In this document: positions 1-12,954 of the stretch, one piece after another
Numbering within the stretch: the first letter of the stretch is position 1
How the letters are laid out: each line of letters opens with the position of its first letter
Assembly (NCBI GenBank): GCA_949987565.1
Contig: OX465110.1
Coordinates: 7,990,018 to 8,054,017, forward strand
DNA length: 64,000 bases
From: Luidia sarsii
Lineage: Eukaryota; Echinodermata; Asteroidea; Paxillosida; Luidiidae
Direction of reading: 5' to 3'
Notes under the pieces: generated by a model
The model's database searches: none
What the model was told of the DNA's origin: nothing
Seen by the model: the letters and a program-made list of their open reading frames with translations, nothing else
Translations under genes and position numbers: made by a program

Positions 1-32
1 CCTTCAATATTGTTATGATGGAGCTAAAACTT

Positions 33-260
33 GGCCTCCAGTGAGGCCTTGGAAAAGGCAATCGACCAGGATCAAGAAATCTCAAATCGGACATTTGATG
101 ATGAAATTATAGTCATGCAAAGAGAACTTACTTCCATCAGCGAGGAAACTTGTGTTGTATGAGCAGTAGCACATTACAGTCGGCGGAGAGATCCTTGAAA
201 GAAAAACAGACTTTGCGAGTTAATATCTCCTTCAATATTGTTATGATGGAGCTAAAACTT
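33..260. repeat. Representative 228-bp H-class monomer
   Basis: A typical unit, phased to begin at the perfect 6-bp-stem hairpin GGCCTC-CAGT-GAGGCC (33-48). Its 3' part holds an imperfect hairpin at 227-251 (CTCC...GGAG outer stem, TCA/TGA inner stem, with the CAATATTG palindrome inside). The next unit's GGCCTC hairpin follows at 261-276, so each junction region carries two potential hairpins within 50 bp. No internal sub-repeat is evident, so 228 bp seems to be the basic period. The unit is AT-rich overall. Because 228 is divisible by three, any frame open in one unit is open in its neighbours until a stop. This explains the repeated 61-residue (minus strand) and 71-residue (plus strand) open frames, which I do not annotate as genes. 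Confidence 0.9.
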
Positions 261-276
261 GGCCTCCAGTGAGGCC
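261..276. other. Recurrent perfect hairpin at the start of H-class monomers
   Basis: GGCCTC and GAGGCC pair perfectly over 6 bp around a CAGT loop. The same motif recurs at the start of most monomers. In a common variant the loop is CAGC, which leaves the stem intact. A minority variant has GTGACGCC in place of GTGAGGCC (for example at about 31030, 32165, 40135, 42865), which breaks one stem pair. K-class monomers lack the stem. Its role is unknown. Short dyads in satellites have been discussed as protein-binding or replication-stalling sites, but nothing here demonstrates that. Confidence 0.75.
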
Positions 277-1109
277 TTGGAAACGGCAATCGACCAGTAT
301 CAAGAAATCTGAAATCGGACATTTGATGATGAAATTATAGTCATGCAAAGAGAACTTACTTCCATCAGCGAGGCAACTTGTGTTGTATGGGCAGTAGCAC
401 ATTACAGTCGGCGGAGAGAATCTGGAAAGAAAAACAGACTTTGCAAGTTAATATATCCTTCAATATTGTTATGATGGAGCTAAAACTTGGCCTCCAGTGA
501 GGCCTTGGAAAAGGCAATCGACCAGGATCAAGAAATCTCAAATCGGACATTTGATGATGAAATTATAGTCATGCAAAGAGAACTTACTTCCATCAGCGAG
601 GCAACTTGTGTTGTATGGGCAGTAGCACATTACAGTCGGAGAAGAGAATCTGGAAAGAAAAACAGACTTTGCAAGTTAATATCTCCTTCAATATTGTTAT
701 GATGGAGCTAAAACTTGGCCTCCAGTGAGGCCTTGGAAAAGGCAATCGACCAGGATCAAGAAATCTCAAATCGGACATTTGATGATGAAATTATAGTCAT
801 GCAAAGAGAACTTACTTCCATCAGCGAGGAAACTTGTGTTGTATGAGCAGTAGCACATTACAGTCGGCGGAGAGATCCTTGAAAGAAAAACAGACTTTGC
901 GAGTTAATATCTCCTTCAATATTGTTATGATGGAGCTAAAACTTGGCCTCCAGCGAGGCCTTGGAAACGGCAATCGACCAGTATCAAGAAATCTCAAATC
1001 GGACATTTGATGATGAAATTATAGTCATGCAATGAGAACTTACTTCCATCAGCGAGGCAACTTGTGTTGTATGGGCAGTAGCACATTACAGTCGGCGGAG
1101 AGAATCTGG

Positions 1110-4015
1110 AAAGAAAAACAGACTTTGCAAGTTAATATCTCCTTCAATATTGTTATGATGGAGCTAAAACTTGGCCTCCAGTGAGGCCTTGGAAAAGGCA
1201 ATCGACCAGGATCAAGAAATCTCAAATCGGACATTTGATGATGAAATTATAGTCATGCAAAGAGAACTTACTTCCATCAGCGAGGAAACTTGTGTTGTAT
1301 GGGCAGTAGAACATTACAGTCGACGGAGAGAATCTGGATAGAAAAACAGACTTTGCGAGTTAATATCTCCTTTAATATTGTTAAGATGGAGCTAAAACTT
1401 GGCCTCCAGTGAGGCCTTGGAAAAGGCAATCGACCAGAATCAAGAAATCTCAAATCGGACATTTGATGATGAAATTATAATCATGCAAAGAGAACTTACT
1501 TCCATCAGCGAGGAAACTTGTGTTGTATGGGGAGTAGAACATTACAGTCGGCGGAGAGAATCTGGAAAGAAAAACAGACTTTGCAAGTTAATATCTCCTT
1601 CAATAATGTTATGATGGAGCTAAAACTTGCCCTCCAGTGAGGCCTTGGAAAAGGAAATCGACCAGGATCAAGAAATCTCAAATCGGACATTTGATGATGA
1701 AATTATAGTCATGCAAAGAGAACTTACTTCCATCAGCGAGGCAACTTGTGTTGTATGGGCAGTAGCACATTACAGTCGGAGGAGAGAATCTGGAAAGAAA
1801 AACAGACTTTGCAAGTTAATATCTCCTTCAATAATGTTATGATGGAGCTAAAACTTGGCCTCCAGCGAGGCCTTGGAAAAGGCAATCGACCAGGATCAAG
1901 AAATCTCAAATCGGACATTTGATGATGAAATTATAGTCATGCAAAGAGAACTTACTTCCATCAGCGAGGAAACTTGTGTTGTATGGGCAGTAGAACATTA
2001 CAGTCGGCGGAGAGAATCTGGATAGAAAAACAGACTTTGCGAGTTAATATCTCCTTTAATATTGTTAAGATGGAGCTAAAACTTGGCCTCCAGTGAGGCC
2101 TTGGAAAAGGCAATCGACCAGAATCAAGAAATTTCAAATCGGACATTTGATGATGAAATTATAATCATGCAAAGAGAACTTACTTCCATCAGCGAGGAAA
2201 CTTGTGTTGTATGGGCAGTAGAACATTACAGTCGGCGGAGAGAATCTGGAAAGAAAAACAGACTTTGCAAGTTATATCTTCTTCAATATTGTTATGATGG
2301 AGCTAAAACTTGGCCTCCAGTGAGGCCTTGGAAAAGGCAATCGACCAGGATCAAGAAATCTCAAATCGGACATTTGATGATGAAATTATAGTCATGCAAA
2401 GAGAACTTACTTCCATCAGCGAGGCAACTTGTGTTGTATGGGCAGTAGCACATTACAGTCGGCGGAGAGAATCTGGAAAGAAAAACAGACTTTGCGAGTT
2501 AATATCTCCTTCAATAATGTTATGATGGAGCTAAAACTTGGCCTCCAGCGAGGCCTTGGAAAAGGCAATCGACCAGGATCAAGAAATCTCAAATCGGACA
2601 TTTGATGATGAAATTATAGTCATGCAAAAAGAACTTACTTCCATCAGCGAGGCAACTTGTGTTGTATGGGCAGTAGCACATTACAGTCGGAGAAGAGAAT
2701 CTGGAAAGAAAAACAGACTTTGCAAGTTAATATCTCCTTCAATATTGTTATGATGGAGCTAAAACTTGGCCTCCAGTGAGGCCTTGGAAAAGGCAATCGA
2801 CCAGTATCAAGAAATCTCAAATCGGACATTTGATGATGAAATTATAGTCATGCAAAGAGAACCTACTTCCATCAGCGAGGAAACTTGTGTTGTATGGGCA
2901 GTAGCACATTACAGTCGGAGAAGAGAATCTGGAAAGAAAAACAGACTTTGCAAGTTAATATCTCCTTCAATATTGTTATGATGGAGCTAAAACTTGGCCT
3001 CCAGTGAGGCCTTGGAAAAGGCAATCGACCAGGATCAAGAAATCTCAAATCGGACATTTGATGATGAAATTATAGTCATGCAAAGAGAACTTACTTAGAT
3101 CAGCGAGGAAACTTGTGTTGTATGAGCAGTAGCACATTACAGTCGGCGGAGAGATCCTTGAAAGAAAAACAGACTTTGCGAGTTAATATCTCCTTCAATA
3201 TTGTTATGATGGAGCTAAAACTTGGCCTCCAGTGAGGCCTTGGAAACGGCAATCGACCAGTATCAAGAAATCTGAAATCGGACATTTGATGATGAAATTA
3301 TAGTCATGCAAAGAGAACTTACTTCCATCAGCGAGGCAACTTGTGTTGTATGGGCAGTAGCACATTACAGTCGGCGGAGAGAATCTGGAAAGAAAAACAG
3401 ACTTTGCAAGTTATATCTTCTTCAATATTGTTATGATGGAGCTAAAACTTGGCCTCCAGTGAGGCCTTGGAAAAGGAAATCGACCAGGATCAAGAAATCT
3501 CAAATCGGACATTTGATGATGAAATTATAGTCATGCAAAGAGAACTTACTTCCATCAGCGAGGAAACTTGTGTTGTATGGGCAGTAGAACATTACAGTCG
3601 GCGGAGAGAATCTGGATAGAAAAACAGACTTTGCGAGTTAATATCTCCTTTAATATTGTTAAGATGGAGCTAAAACTTGGCCTCCAGTGAGGCCTTGGAA
3701 AAGGCAATCGACCAGAATCAAGAAATTTCAAATCGGACATTTGATGATGAAATTATAATCATGCAAAGAGAACTTACTTCCATCAGCGAGGAAACTTGTG
3801 TTGTATGGGGAGTAGAACATTACAGTCGGCGGAGAGAATCTGGAAAGAAAAACAGACTTTGCAAGTTATATCTTCTTCAATATTGTTATGATGGAGCTAA
3901 AACTTGGCCTCCAGTGAGGCCTTGGAAAAGGCAATCGACCAGGATCAAGAAATCTCAAATCGGACATTTGATGATGAAATTATAGTCATGCAAAGAGAAC
4001 TTACTTCCATCAGCG
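1110..4015. repeat. 2.9-kb satellite block repeated 11845 bp downstream
   Basis: This block matches 12955-15860 at a constant offset of 11845 bp. The order of rare variants is the same: CTTGCCCTCC (about 1627 and 13472), CTTACTTAGATCAGC (about 3091 and 14936), the 227-bp units with GTTATATCTTCTTC, and GGATAGAAAAAC. One clear difference is GTCGACGG at about 1323 against GTCGGCGG in the other copy. Homology stops at GCGAGGAAAC (about 4015) against GCGAGGCAAC (about 15860). The copies are not adjacent, so this is a dispersed intra-array duplication or the remnant of a larger ancestral period. Confidence 0.78.
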
Positions 4016-4810
4016 AGGAAACTTGTGTTGTATGGGCAGTAGAACATTACAGTCGGCGGAGAGAATCTGGATAGAAAAACAGACTTTGCGAGTTAATATC
4101 TCCTTTAATATTGTTAAGATGGAGCTAAAACTTGGCCTCCAGTGAGGCCTTGGAAAAGGCAATCGACCAGAATCAAGAAATCTCAAATCGGACATTTGAT
4201 GATGAAATTATAATCATGCAAAGAGAACTTACTTCCATCAGCGAGGAAACTTGTGTTGTATGGGCAGTAGAACATTACAGTCGGCGGAGAGAATCTGGAA
4301 AGAAAAACAGACTTTGCAAGTTATATCTTCTTCAATATTGTTATGATGGAGCTAAAACTTGGCCTCCAGTGAGGCCTTGGAAAAGGAAATCGACCAGGAT
4401 CAAGAAATCTCAAATCGGACATTTGATGATGAAATTATAGTCATGCAAAGAGAACTTACTTCCATCAGCGAGGCAACTTGTGTTGTATGGGCAGTAGCAC
4501 ATTACAGTCGGAGGAGAGAATCTGGAAAGAAAAACAGACTTTGCAAGTTAATATCTCCTTCAATAATGTTATGATGGAGCTAAAACTTGGCCTCCAGCGA
4601 GGCCTTGGAAAAGGCAATCGACCAGGATCAAGAAATCTCAAATCGGACATTTGATGATGAAATTATAGTCATGCAAAGAGAACTTACTTCCATCAGCGAG
4701 GAAACTTGTGTTGTATGGGCAGTAGAACATTACAGTCGGAGAAGAGAATCTGGAAAGAAAATCAGACTTTGCAAGTTAATATCTCCTTCAATATTGTTAT
4801 GATGGAGCTA

Positions 4811-6905
4811 AAACTTGGCCTCCAGTGAGGCCTTGGAAAAGGCAATCGACCAGTATCAAGAAATCTCAAATCGGACATTTGATGATGAAATTATAGTCAT
4901 GCAAAGAGAACTTACTTCCATCAGCGAGGCAACTTGTGTTTTATGGGCAGTAGCACATTACAGTCGGAGAAGAGAATCTGGAAAGAAAAACAGACTTTGC
5001 AAGTTAATATCTCCTTCAATATTGTTATGATGGAGCTAAAACTTGGCCTCCAGTGAGGCCTTGGAAAAGGCAATCGACCAGGATCAAGAAATCTCAAATC
5101 GGACATTTGATGATGAAATTATAGTCATGCAAAGAGAACTTACTTCCATCAGCGAGGAAACTTGTGTTGTATGAGCAGTAGCACATTACAGTCGGTGGAG
5201 AGATCCTTGAAAGAAAAACAGACTTTGCGAGTTAATATCTCCTTCAATATTGTTATGATGGAGCTAAAACTTGGCCTCCAGTGAGGCCTTGGAAACGGCA
5301 ATCGACCAGTATCAAGAAATCTGAAATCGGACATTTGATGATGAAATTATAGTCATGCAAAGAGAACTTACTTCCATCAGCGAGGCAACTTGTGTTGTAT
5401 GGGCAGTAGCACATTACAGTCGGCGGAAAGAATCTGGAAAGAAAAACAGACTTTGCAAGTTAATATATCCTTCAATATTGTTATGATGGAGCTAAAACTT
5501 GGCCTCCAGTGAGGCCTTGGAAAAGGCAATCGACCAGGATCAAGAAATCTCAAATCGGACATTTGATGATGAAATTATAGTCATGCAAAGAGAACTTACT
5601 TCCATCAGCGAGGAAACTTGTGTTGTATGAGCAGTAGAACATTACAGTCGGCGGAGAGAATCTGGATAGAAAAACAGACTTTGCGAGTTAATATCTCCTT
5701 TAATATTGTTAAGATGGAGCTAAAACTTGGCCTCCAGTGAGGCCTTGGAAAAGGCAATCGACCAGATTCAAGAAATCTCAAATCGGACATTTGATGATGA
5801 AATTATAATCATGCAAAGAGAACTTACTTCCATCAGCGAAGAAACTTGTGTTGTATGGGCAGTAGAACATTACAGTCGGCGGAGAGAATCTGGAAAGAAA
5901 AACAGACTTTGCAAGTTAATATCTCCTTCAATATTGTTATGATGGAGCTGAAACTTGGCCTCCAGTGAGGCCTTGGAAAAGGCAATCGACCAGTATCAAG
6001 AAATCTCAAATCGGACATTTGATGATGAAATTATAGTCATGCAAAGAGAACTTACTTCCATCAGCGAGGCAACTTGTGTTTTATGGGCAGTAGCACATTA
6101 CAGTCGGAGAAGAGAATCTGGAAAGAAAAACAGACTTTGCAAGTTAATATCTCCTTCAATATTGTTATGATGGAGCTAAAACTTGGCCTCCAGTGAGGCC
6201 TTGGAAAAGGCAATCGACCAGGATCAAGAAATCTCAAATCGGACATTTGATGATGAAATTATAGTCATGCAAAGAGAACTTACTTCCATCAGCGAGGAAA
6301 CTTGTGTTGTATGAGCAGTAGCACATTACAGTCGGTGGAGAGATCCTTGAAAGAAAAACAGACTTTGCGAGTTAATATCTCCTTCAATATTGTTATGATG
6401 GAGCTAAAACTTGGCCTCCAGTGAGGCCTTGGAAACGGCAATCGACCAGTATCAAGAAATCTGAAATCGGACATTTGATGATGAAATTATAGTCATGCAA
6501 AGAGAACTTACTTCCATCAGCGAGGCAACTTGTGTTGTATGGGCAGTAGCACATTACAGTCGGCGGAAAGAATCTGGAAAGAAAAACAGACTTTGCAAGT
6601 TAATATATCCTTCAATATTGTTATGATGGAGCTAAAACTTGGCCTCCAGTGAGGCCTTGGAAAAGGCAATCGACCAGGATCAAGAAATCTCAAATCGGAC
6701 ATTTGATGATGAAATTATAGTCATGCAAAGAGAACTTACTTCCATCAGCGAGGAAACTTGTGTTGTATGAGCAGTAGAACATTACAGTCGGCGGAGAGAA
6801 TCTGGATAGAAAAACAGACTTTGCGAGTTAATATCTCCTTTAATATTGTTAAGATGGAGCTAAAACTTGGCCTCCAGTGAGGCCTTGGAAAAGGCAATCG
6901 ACCAG
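4811..6905. repeat. Five-monomer tandem duplication, period 1140 bp
   Basis: Rows from about 4811 to 5765 are repeated essentially base for base 1140 bp downstream. Shared rare variants are GTGTTTTATGGG (4936 and 6076), GTCGGTGGAGAGATCC (about 5191 and 6331), CGGCGGAAAGAATC (about 5420 and 6560) and TTAATATATCC (about 5461 and 6601). The copies diverge at the edges (CTGAAAC against CTAAAAC at about 5950, CAGATTC against CAGTATC at about 5764). All units inside are H class. Confidence 0.82.
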
Positions 6906-7039
6906 TATCAAGAAATCTCAAATCGGACATTTGATGATGAAATTATAATCATGCAAAGAGAACCTACTTCCATCAGCGAGGAAACTTGTGTTGTATGGGC
7001 AGTAGCACATTACAGTCGGCGGAGAGATCCTTGAAAGAA

Positions 7040-9860
7040 AAACAGACTTTGCAAGTTAATATCTCCTTCAATATCACTATAATGAAGCTGAAACTTGGCA
7101 AGTAAAAAAGGCCTTGGAAATGGCAATCGACCAGTATCAAGAAATCTCAAATCGGACATTTGATGATAAAATTATAATCATGCAAAGAGAACTTACTTCC
7201 ATCAGCGAGGCAACTTGTGTTGTATGGGCAGTAGCACATTACAGTCGGAGAAGAGAATCTGGAAAGAAAAACAGACTTTGCAAGTTAATATCTCTTTCAA
7301 TACCACTATGATGAATCTAAAACTTGGCAAGTGAGAAGGCCTTGGAAAAGGCAATCGACCAGTATCAAGAAATCTTAAATCGGACATTTGAAGATGAAAT
7401 TATAGTCATACAAAGAGAACTTACTTCCATCAGCGAGGCAACTTGTGTTGTATGGGCAGTAGCACATTAAGTCGGAGGAGAAAATCTGGAAAGAAAAACA
7501 GACTTTGCGAGTTAATATCTCCTTCAATATTGTTATGATGGAGCTAAAACTTGGCCTCCAGTGAGGCCTTGGAAAAGTCAATCGACTAGTATCAAGAAAT
7601 CTCAAATCGGACATTTGATGATGAAATTATAGTCATGCAAAGAGAACTTACTTCCATCAGCGAGGCAACTTGTGTTGTATGGGCAGTAGCACATTACAGT
7701 CGGAAGAGAGAATCTGGAAAGAAAAACAGACTTTGCAAGTTAATATCTCCTTCAATATTGTTATGATGGAGCTAAAACTTGGCCTCCAGTGAGGCCTTTG
7801 AAAAGGCAATCGACCAGGATCAAGAAATCTCAAATCGGACATTTGATGATGAAATTATAGTCATGCAAAGAGAACTTACTTCCATCAGCGAGGAAACTTG
7901 TGTTGTATGGGCAGTAGCACATTACAGTCGGCGGAGAGATCCTGGAAAGAAAAACAGACTTTGCGAGTTAATATCTCCTTCAATATTGTTATGATGGAGC
8001 TAAAACTTGGCCTCCAGTGAGGCCTTGGAAACGGCAATCGACCAGTATCAAGAAATCTCAAATCGGACATTTGATGATGAAATTATAGTCATGCAAAGAG
8101 AACCTACTTCCATCAGCGAGGAAACTTGTGTTGTATGGGCAGTAGCACATTACAGTCGGAGGAGAGAATCTGGAAAAAAAACAGACTTTGCAAGTTAATA
8201 TCTCCTTCAATATCACTATAATGAAGCTGAAACTTGGCAAGTAAAAAGGCCTTGGAAAGGGCAATCGACCAGTATCAAGAAATCTCAAATCGGACATTTG
8301 ATGATAAAATTATAATCATGCAAAGAGAACTTACTTCCATCAGCGAGGCAACTTGTGTTGTATGGGCAGTAGCACAATACAGTCGGAGAAGAGAATCTGG
8401 AAAGAAAAACAGACTTTGCAAGTTAATATCTCTTTCAATACCACTATGATGAATCTAAAACTTGGCAAGTGAGAAGGCCTTGGAAAAGGCAATCGACCAG
8501 TATCAAGAAATCTTAAATCGGACATTTGAAGATGAAAGTATAGTCATGCAAAGAGAACTTACTTCCATCAGCGAGGCAACTTGTGTTGTATGGGCAGTAG
8601 CACATTAAGTCGGAGGAGAAAATCTGGAAAGAAAAACAGACTTTGCGAGTTAATATCTCCTTCAATATTGTTATGATGGAGCTAAAACTTGGCCTCCAGT
8701 GAGGCCTTGGAAAAGGCAATCGACTAGGATCAAGAAATCTCAAATCGGACATTTGATGATGAAATTATAGTCATGCAAAGAGAACTTACTTCCATCAGCG
8801 AGGCAACTTGTGTTGTATGGGCAGTAGCACATAACAGTCGGAAGAGAGAATCTGGAAAGAAAAACAGACTTTGCAAGTTAATATCTCCTTCAATATTGTT
8901 ATGATGGAGCTAAAACTTGGCCTCCAGTGAGGCCTTTGAAAAGGCAATCGACCAGGATCAAGAAATCTCAAATCGGACATTTGATGATGAAATTATAGTC
9001 ATGCAAAGAGAACTTACTTCCATCAGCGAGGAAACTTGTGTTGTATGGGCAGTAGCACATTACAGTCGGCGGAGAGATCCTGGAAAGAAAAACAGACTTT
9101 GCGCGTTAATATCTCCTTCAATATTGTTATGATGGAGCTAAAACTTGGCCTCCAGTGAGGCCTTGGAAACGGCAATCGACCAGTATCAAGAAATCTCAAA
9201 TCGGACATTTGATGATGAAATTATAGTCATGCAAAGAGAACCTACTTCCATCAGCGAGGAAACTTGTGTTGTATGGGCAGTAGCACATTACAGTCGGAGG
9301 AGAGAATCTGGAAAAAAAAACAGACTTTGCAAGTTAATATCTCCTTCAATATCACTATAATGAAGCTGAAACTTGGCAAGTAAAAAGGCCTTGGAAAGGG
9401 CAATCGACCAGTATCAAGAAATCTCAAATCGGACATTTGATGATAAAATTATAATCATGGAAAGAGAACTTACTTCCATCAGCGAGGCAACTTGTGTTGT
9501 ATGGGCAGTAGCACATTACAGTCGGAGAAGAGAATCTGGAAAGAAAAACAGACTTTGCAAGTTAATATCTCTTTCAATACCACTATGATGAATCTAAAAC
9601 TTGGCAAGTGAGAAGGCCTTGGAAAAGGCAATCGACCAGTATCAAGAAATCTTAAATCGGACATTTGAAGATGAAAGTATAGTCATGCAAAGATAACTTA
9701 CTTCCATCAGCGAGGCAACTTGTGTTGTATGGGCAGTAGCACATTAAGTCGGAGGAGAAAATCTGGAAAGAAAAACAGACTTTGCGAGTTAATATCTCCT
9801 TCAATATTGTTATGATGGAGCTAAAACTTGGCCTCCAGTGAGGCCTTGGAAAAGGCAATC
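7040..9860. repeat. Five-monomer higher-order repeat, period 1138-1139 bp
   Basis: Diagnostic variants recur at +1138 or +1139. The GGCAAGTAAAAA/GGCAAGTGAGAAGG pair at about 7095 and 7323 reappears at about 8233/8462 and 9371/9600. The CACATTAAGTCGG one-base-deleted monomer at about 7463 reappears at about 8602 and 9743. The GGCCTTTGAAAAGG variant at about 7793 reappears at about 8931. The shift from 1138 to 1139 comes from a homopolymer-A length difference (GGAAAAAAAACAG). About 2.4 copies are present. This is the first place in the window where K-class monomers occur. Limits are judged by eye. Confidence 0.8.
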
Positions 9861-12800
9861 GACCAGGATCAAGAAATCTCAAATCGGACATTTGATGATG
9901 AAATTATAGTCATGCAAAGAGAACTTACTTCCATCAGCGAGGCAACTTGTGTTGTATGGGCAGTAGCACATTACAGTCGGAGAAGAGAATCTGGAAAGAA
10001 AAACAGACTTTGCAAGTTAATATCTCCTTCAATATTGTTATGATGGAGCTAAAACTTGGCCTCCAGTGAGGCCTTGGAAAAGGCAATCGACCAGGATCAA
10101 GAAATCTCAAATCGGACATTTGATGATGAAATTATAGTCATGCAAAGAGAACTTACTTCCATCAGCGAGGAAACTTGTGTTGTATGAGCAGTAGCACATT
10201 ACAGTCGGCGGAGAGATCCTTGAAAGAAAAACAGACTTTGCGAGTTAATATCTCCTTCAATATTGTTATGATGGAGCTAAAACTTGGCCTCCAGCGAGGC
10301 CTTGGAAACGGCAATCGACCAGTATCAAGAAATCTCAAATCGGACATTTGATGATGAAATTAGTCATGCAAAGAGAACTTACTTCCATCAGCGAGGCAAC
10401 TTGTGTTGTATGGGCAGTAGCACATTACAGTCGGCGGAGAGAATCTGGAAAGAAAAACAGAATTTGCAAGTTAATATCTCCTTCAATATTGTTATGATGG
10501 AGCTAAAACTTGGCCTCCAGTGAGGCCTTGGAAAAGGCAATCGACCAGGATCAAGAAATCTCAAATCGGACATTTGATGATGAAATTATAGTCATGCAAA
10601 GAGAACTTACTTCCATCAGCGAGGAAACTCGTGTTGTATGGGCAGTAGAACATTACAGTCGGCGGAGAGAATCTGGATAGAAAAACAGACTTTGCGAGTT
10701 AATATCTCCTTTAATATTGTTAAGATGGAGCTAAAACTTGGCCTCCAGTGAGGCCTTGGAAAAGGCAATCGACCAGAATCAAGAAATCTCAAACAGGACA
10801 TTTGATGATGAAATTATAATCATGCAAAGAGAACTTACTTCCATCAGCGAGGAAACTTGTGTTGTATGGGCAGTAGAACATTACAGTCGGCGGAGAGAAT
10901 CTGGAAAGAAAAACAGACTTTGCAAGTTATATCTTCTTCAATATTGTTATGATGGAGCTAAAACTTGGCCTCCAGTGAGGCCTTGGAAAAGGAAATCGAC
11001 CAGGATCAAGAAATCTCAAATCGGACATTTGATGATGAAATTATAGTCATGCAAAGAGAACTTACTTCCATCAGCGAGGCAACTTGTGTTGTATGGGCAG
11101 TAGCACATTACAGTCGGAGGAGAGAATCTGGAAAGAAAAACAGACTTTGCAAGTTAATATCTCCTTCAATAATGTTATGATGGAGCTAAAACTTGGCCTC
11201 CAGCGAGGCCTTGGAAAAGGCAATCGACCAGGATCAAGAAATCTCAAATCGGACATTTGATGATGAAATTATAGTCATGCAAAGAGAACTTACTTCCATC
11301 AGCGAGGAAACTTGTGTTGTATGGGCAGTAGAACATTACAGTCGGCGGAGAGAATCTGGATAGAAAAACAGACTTTGCGAGTTAATATCTCCTTTAATAT
11401 TGTTAAGATGGAGCTAAAACTTGGCCTCCAGTGAGGCCTTGGAAAAGGCAATCGACCAGAATCAAGAAATTTCAAATCGGACATTTGATGATGAAATTAT
11501 AATCATGCAAAGAGAACTTACTTCCATCAGCGAGGAAACTTGTGTTGTATGGGCAGTAGAACATTACAGTCGGCGGAGAGAATCTGGAAAGAAAAACAGA
11601 CTTTGCAAGTTATATCTTCTTCAATATTGTTATGATGGAGCTAAAACTTGGCCTCCAGTGAGGCCTTGGAAAAGGCAATCGACCAGGATCAAGAAATCTC
11701 AAATCGGACATTTGATGATGAAATTATAGTCATGCAAAGAGAACTTACTTCCATCAGCGAGGCAACTTGTGTTGTATGGGCAGTAGCACATTACAGTCGG
11801 CGGAGAGAATCTGGAAAGAAAAACAGACTTTGCGAGTTAATATCTCCTTCAATAATGTTATGATGGAGCTAAAACTTGGCCTCCAGCGAGGCCTTGGAAA
11901 AGGCAATCGACCAGGATCAAGAAATCTCAAATCGGACATTTGATGATGAAATTATAGTCATGTAAAGAGAACTTACTTCCATCAGCGAGGCAACTTGTGT
12001 TGTATGGGCAGTAGCACATTACAGTCGGAGGAGAGAATCTGGAAAGAAAAACAGACTTTGCAAGTTAATATCTCCTTCAATAATGTTATGATGGATCTAA
12101 AACTTGGCCTCCAGCGAGGCCTTGGAAAAGACAATCGACCAGGATCAAGAAATCTCAAATCGGACATTTGATGATGAAATTATAGTCATGCAAAAAGAAC
12201 TTACTTCCATCAGCGAGGCAACTTGTGTTGTATGGGCAGTAGCACATTACAGTCGGAGAAGAGAATCTGGAAAGAAAAACAGACTTTGCAAGTTAATATC
12301 TCCTTCAATATTGTTATGATGGAGCTAAAACTTGGCCTCCAGTGAGGCCTTGGAAAAGGCAATCGACCAGGATCAAGAAATCTCAAATCGGACATTTGAT
12401 GATGAAATTATAGTCATGCAAAGAGAACTTACTTCCTTCAGCGAGGAAACTTGTGTTGTATGAGCAGTAGCACATTACAGTCGGCGGAGAGATCCTTGAA
12501 AGAAAAACAGACTTTGCGAGTTAATATCTCCTTCAATATTGTTATGATGGAGCTAAAACTTGGCCTCCAGTGAGGCCTTGGAAACGGCAATCGACCAGTA
12601 TCAAGAAATCTGAAATCGGACATTTGATGATGAAATTATAGTCATGCAAAGAGAACTTACTTCCATCAGCGAGGCAACTTGTGTTGTATGGGCAGTAGCA
12701 CATTACAGTCGGCGGAGAGAATCTGGAAAGAAAAACAGACTTTGCAAGTTAATATATCCTTCAATATTGTTATGATGGAGCTAAAACTTGGCCTCCAGTG

Positions 12801-12954
12801 AGGCCTTGGAAAAGGCAATCGACCAGGATCAAGAAATCTCAAATCGGACATTTGATGATGAAATTATAGTCATGCAAAGAGAACTTACTTCCATCAGCGA
12901 GGCAACTTGTGTTGTATGGGCAGTAGCACATTACAGTCGGAGAAGAGAATCTGG

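Noticed and set aside
94..114. Hammerhead ribozyme inside the satellite monomer (TTGATGA next to GAAAT...GTC)
   Set aside because: The two core-like strands are separated by a single base, so no stem II can form, and no stem III pairing is convincing. It is likely a chance resemblance.
33..260. CENP-B box or other known centromere-protein site in the monomer
   Set aside because: No stretch fits the TTCG-N4-A-N2-CGGG core. Centromeric identity cannot be claimed from the sequence.
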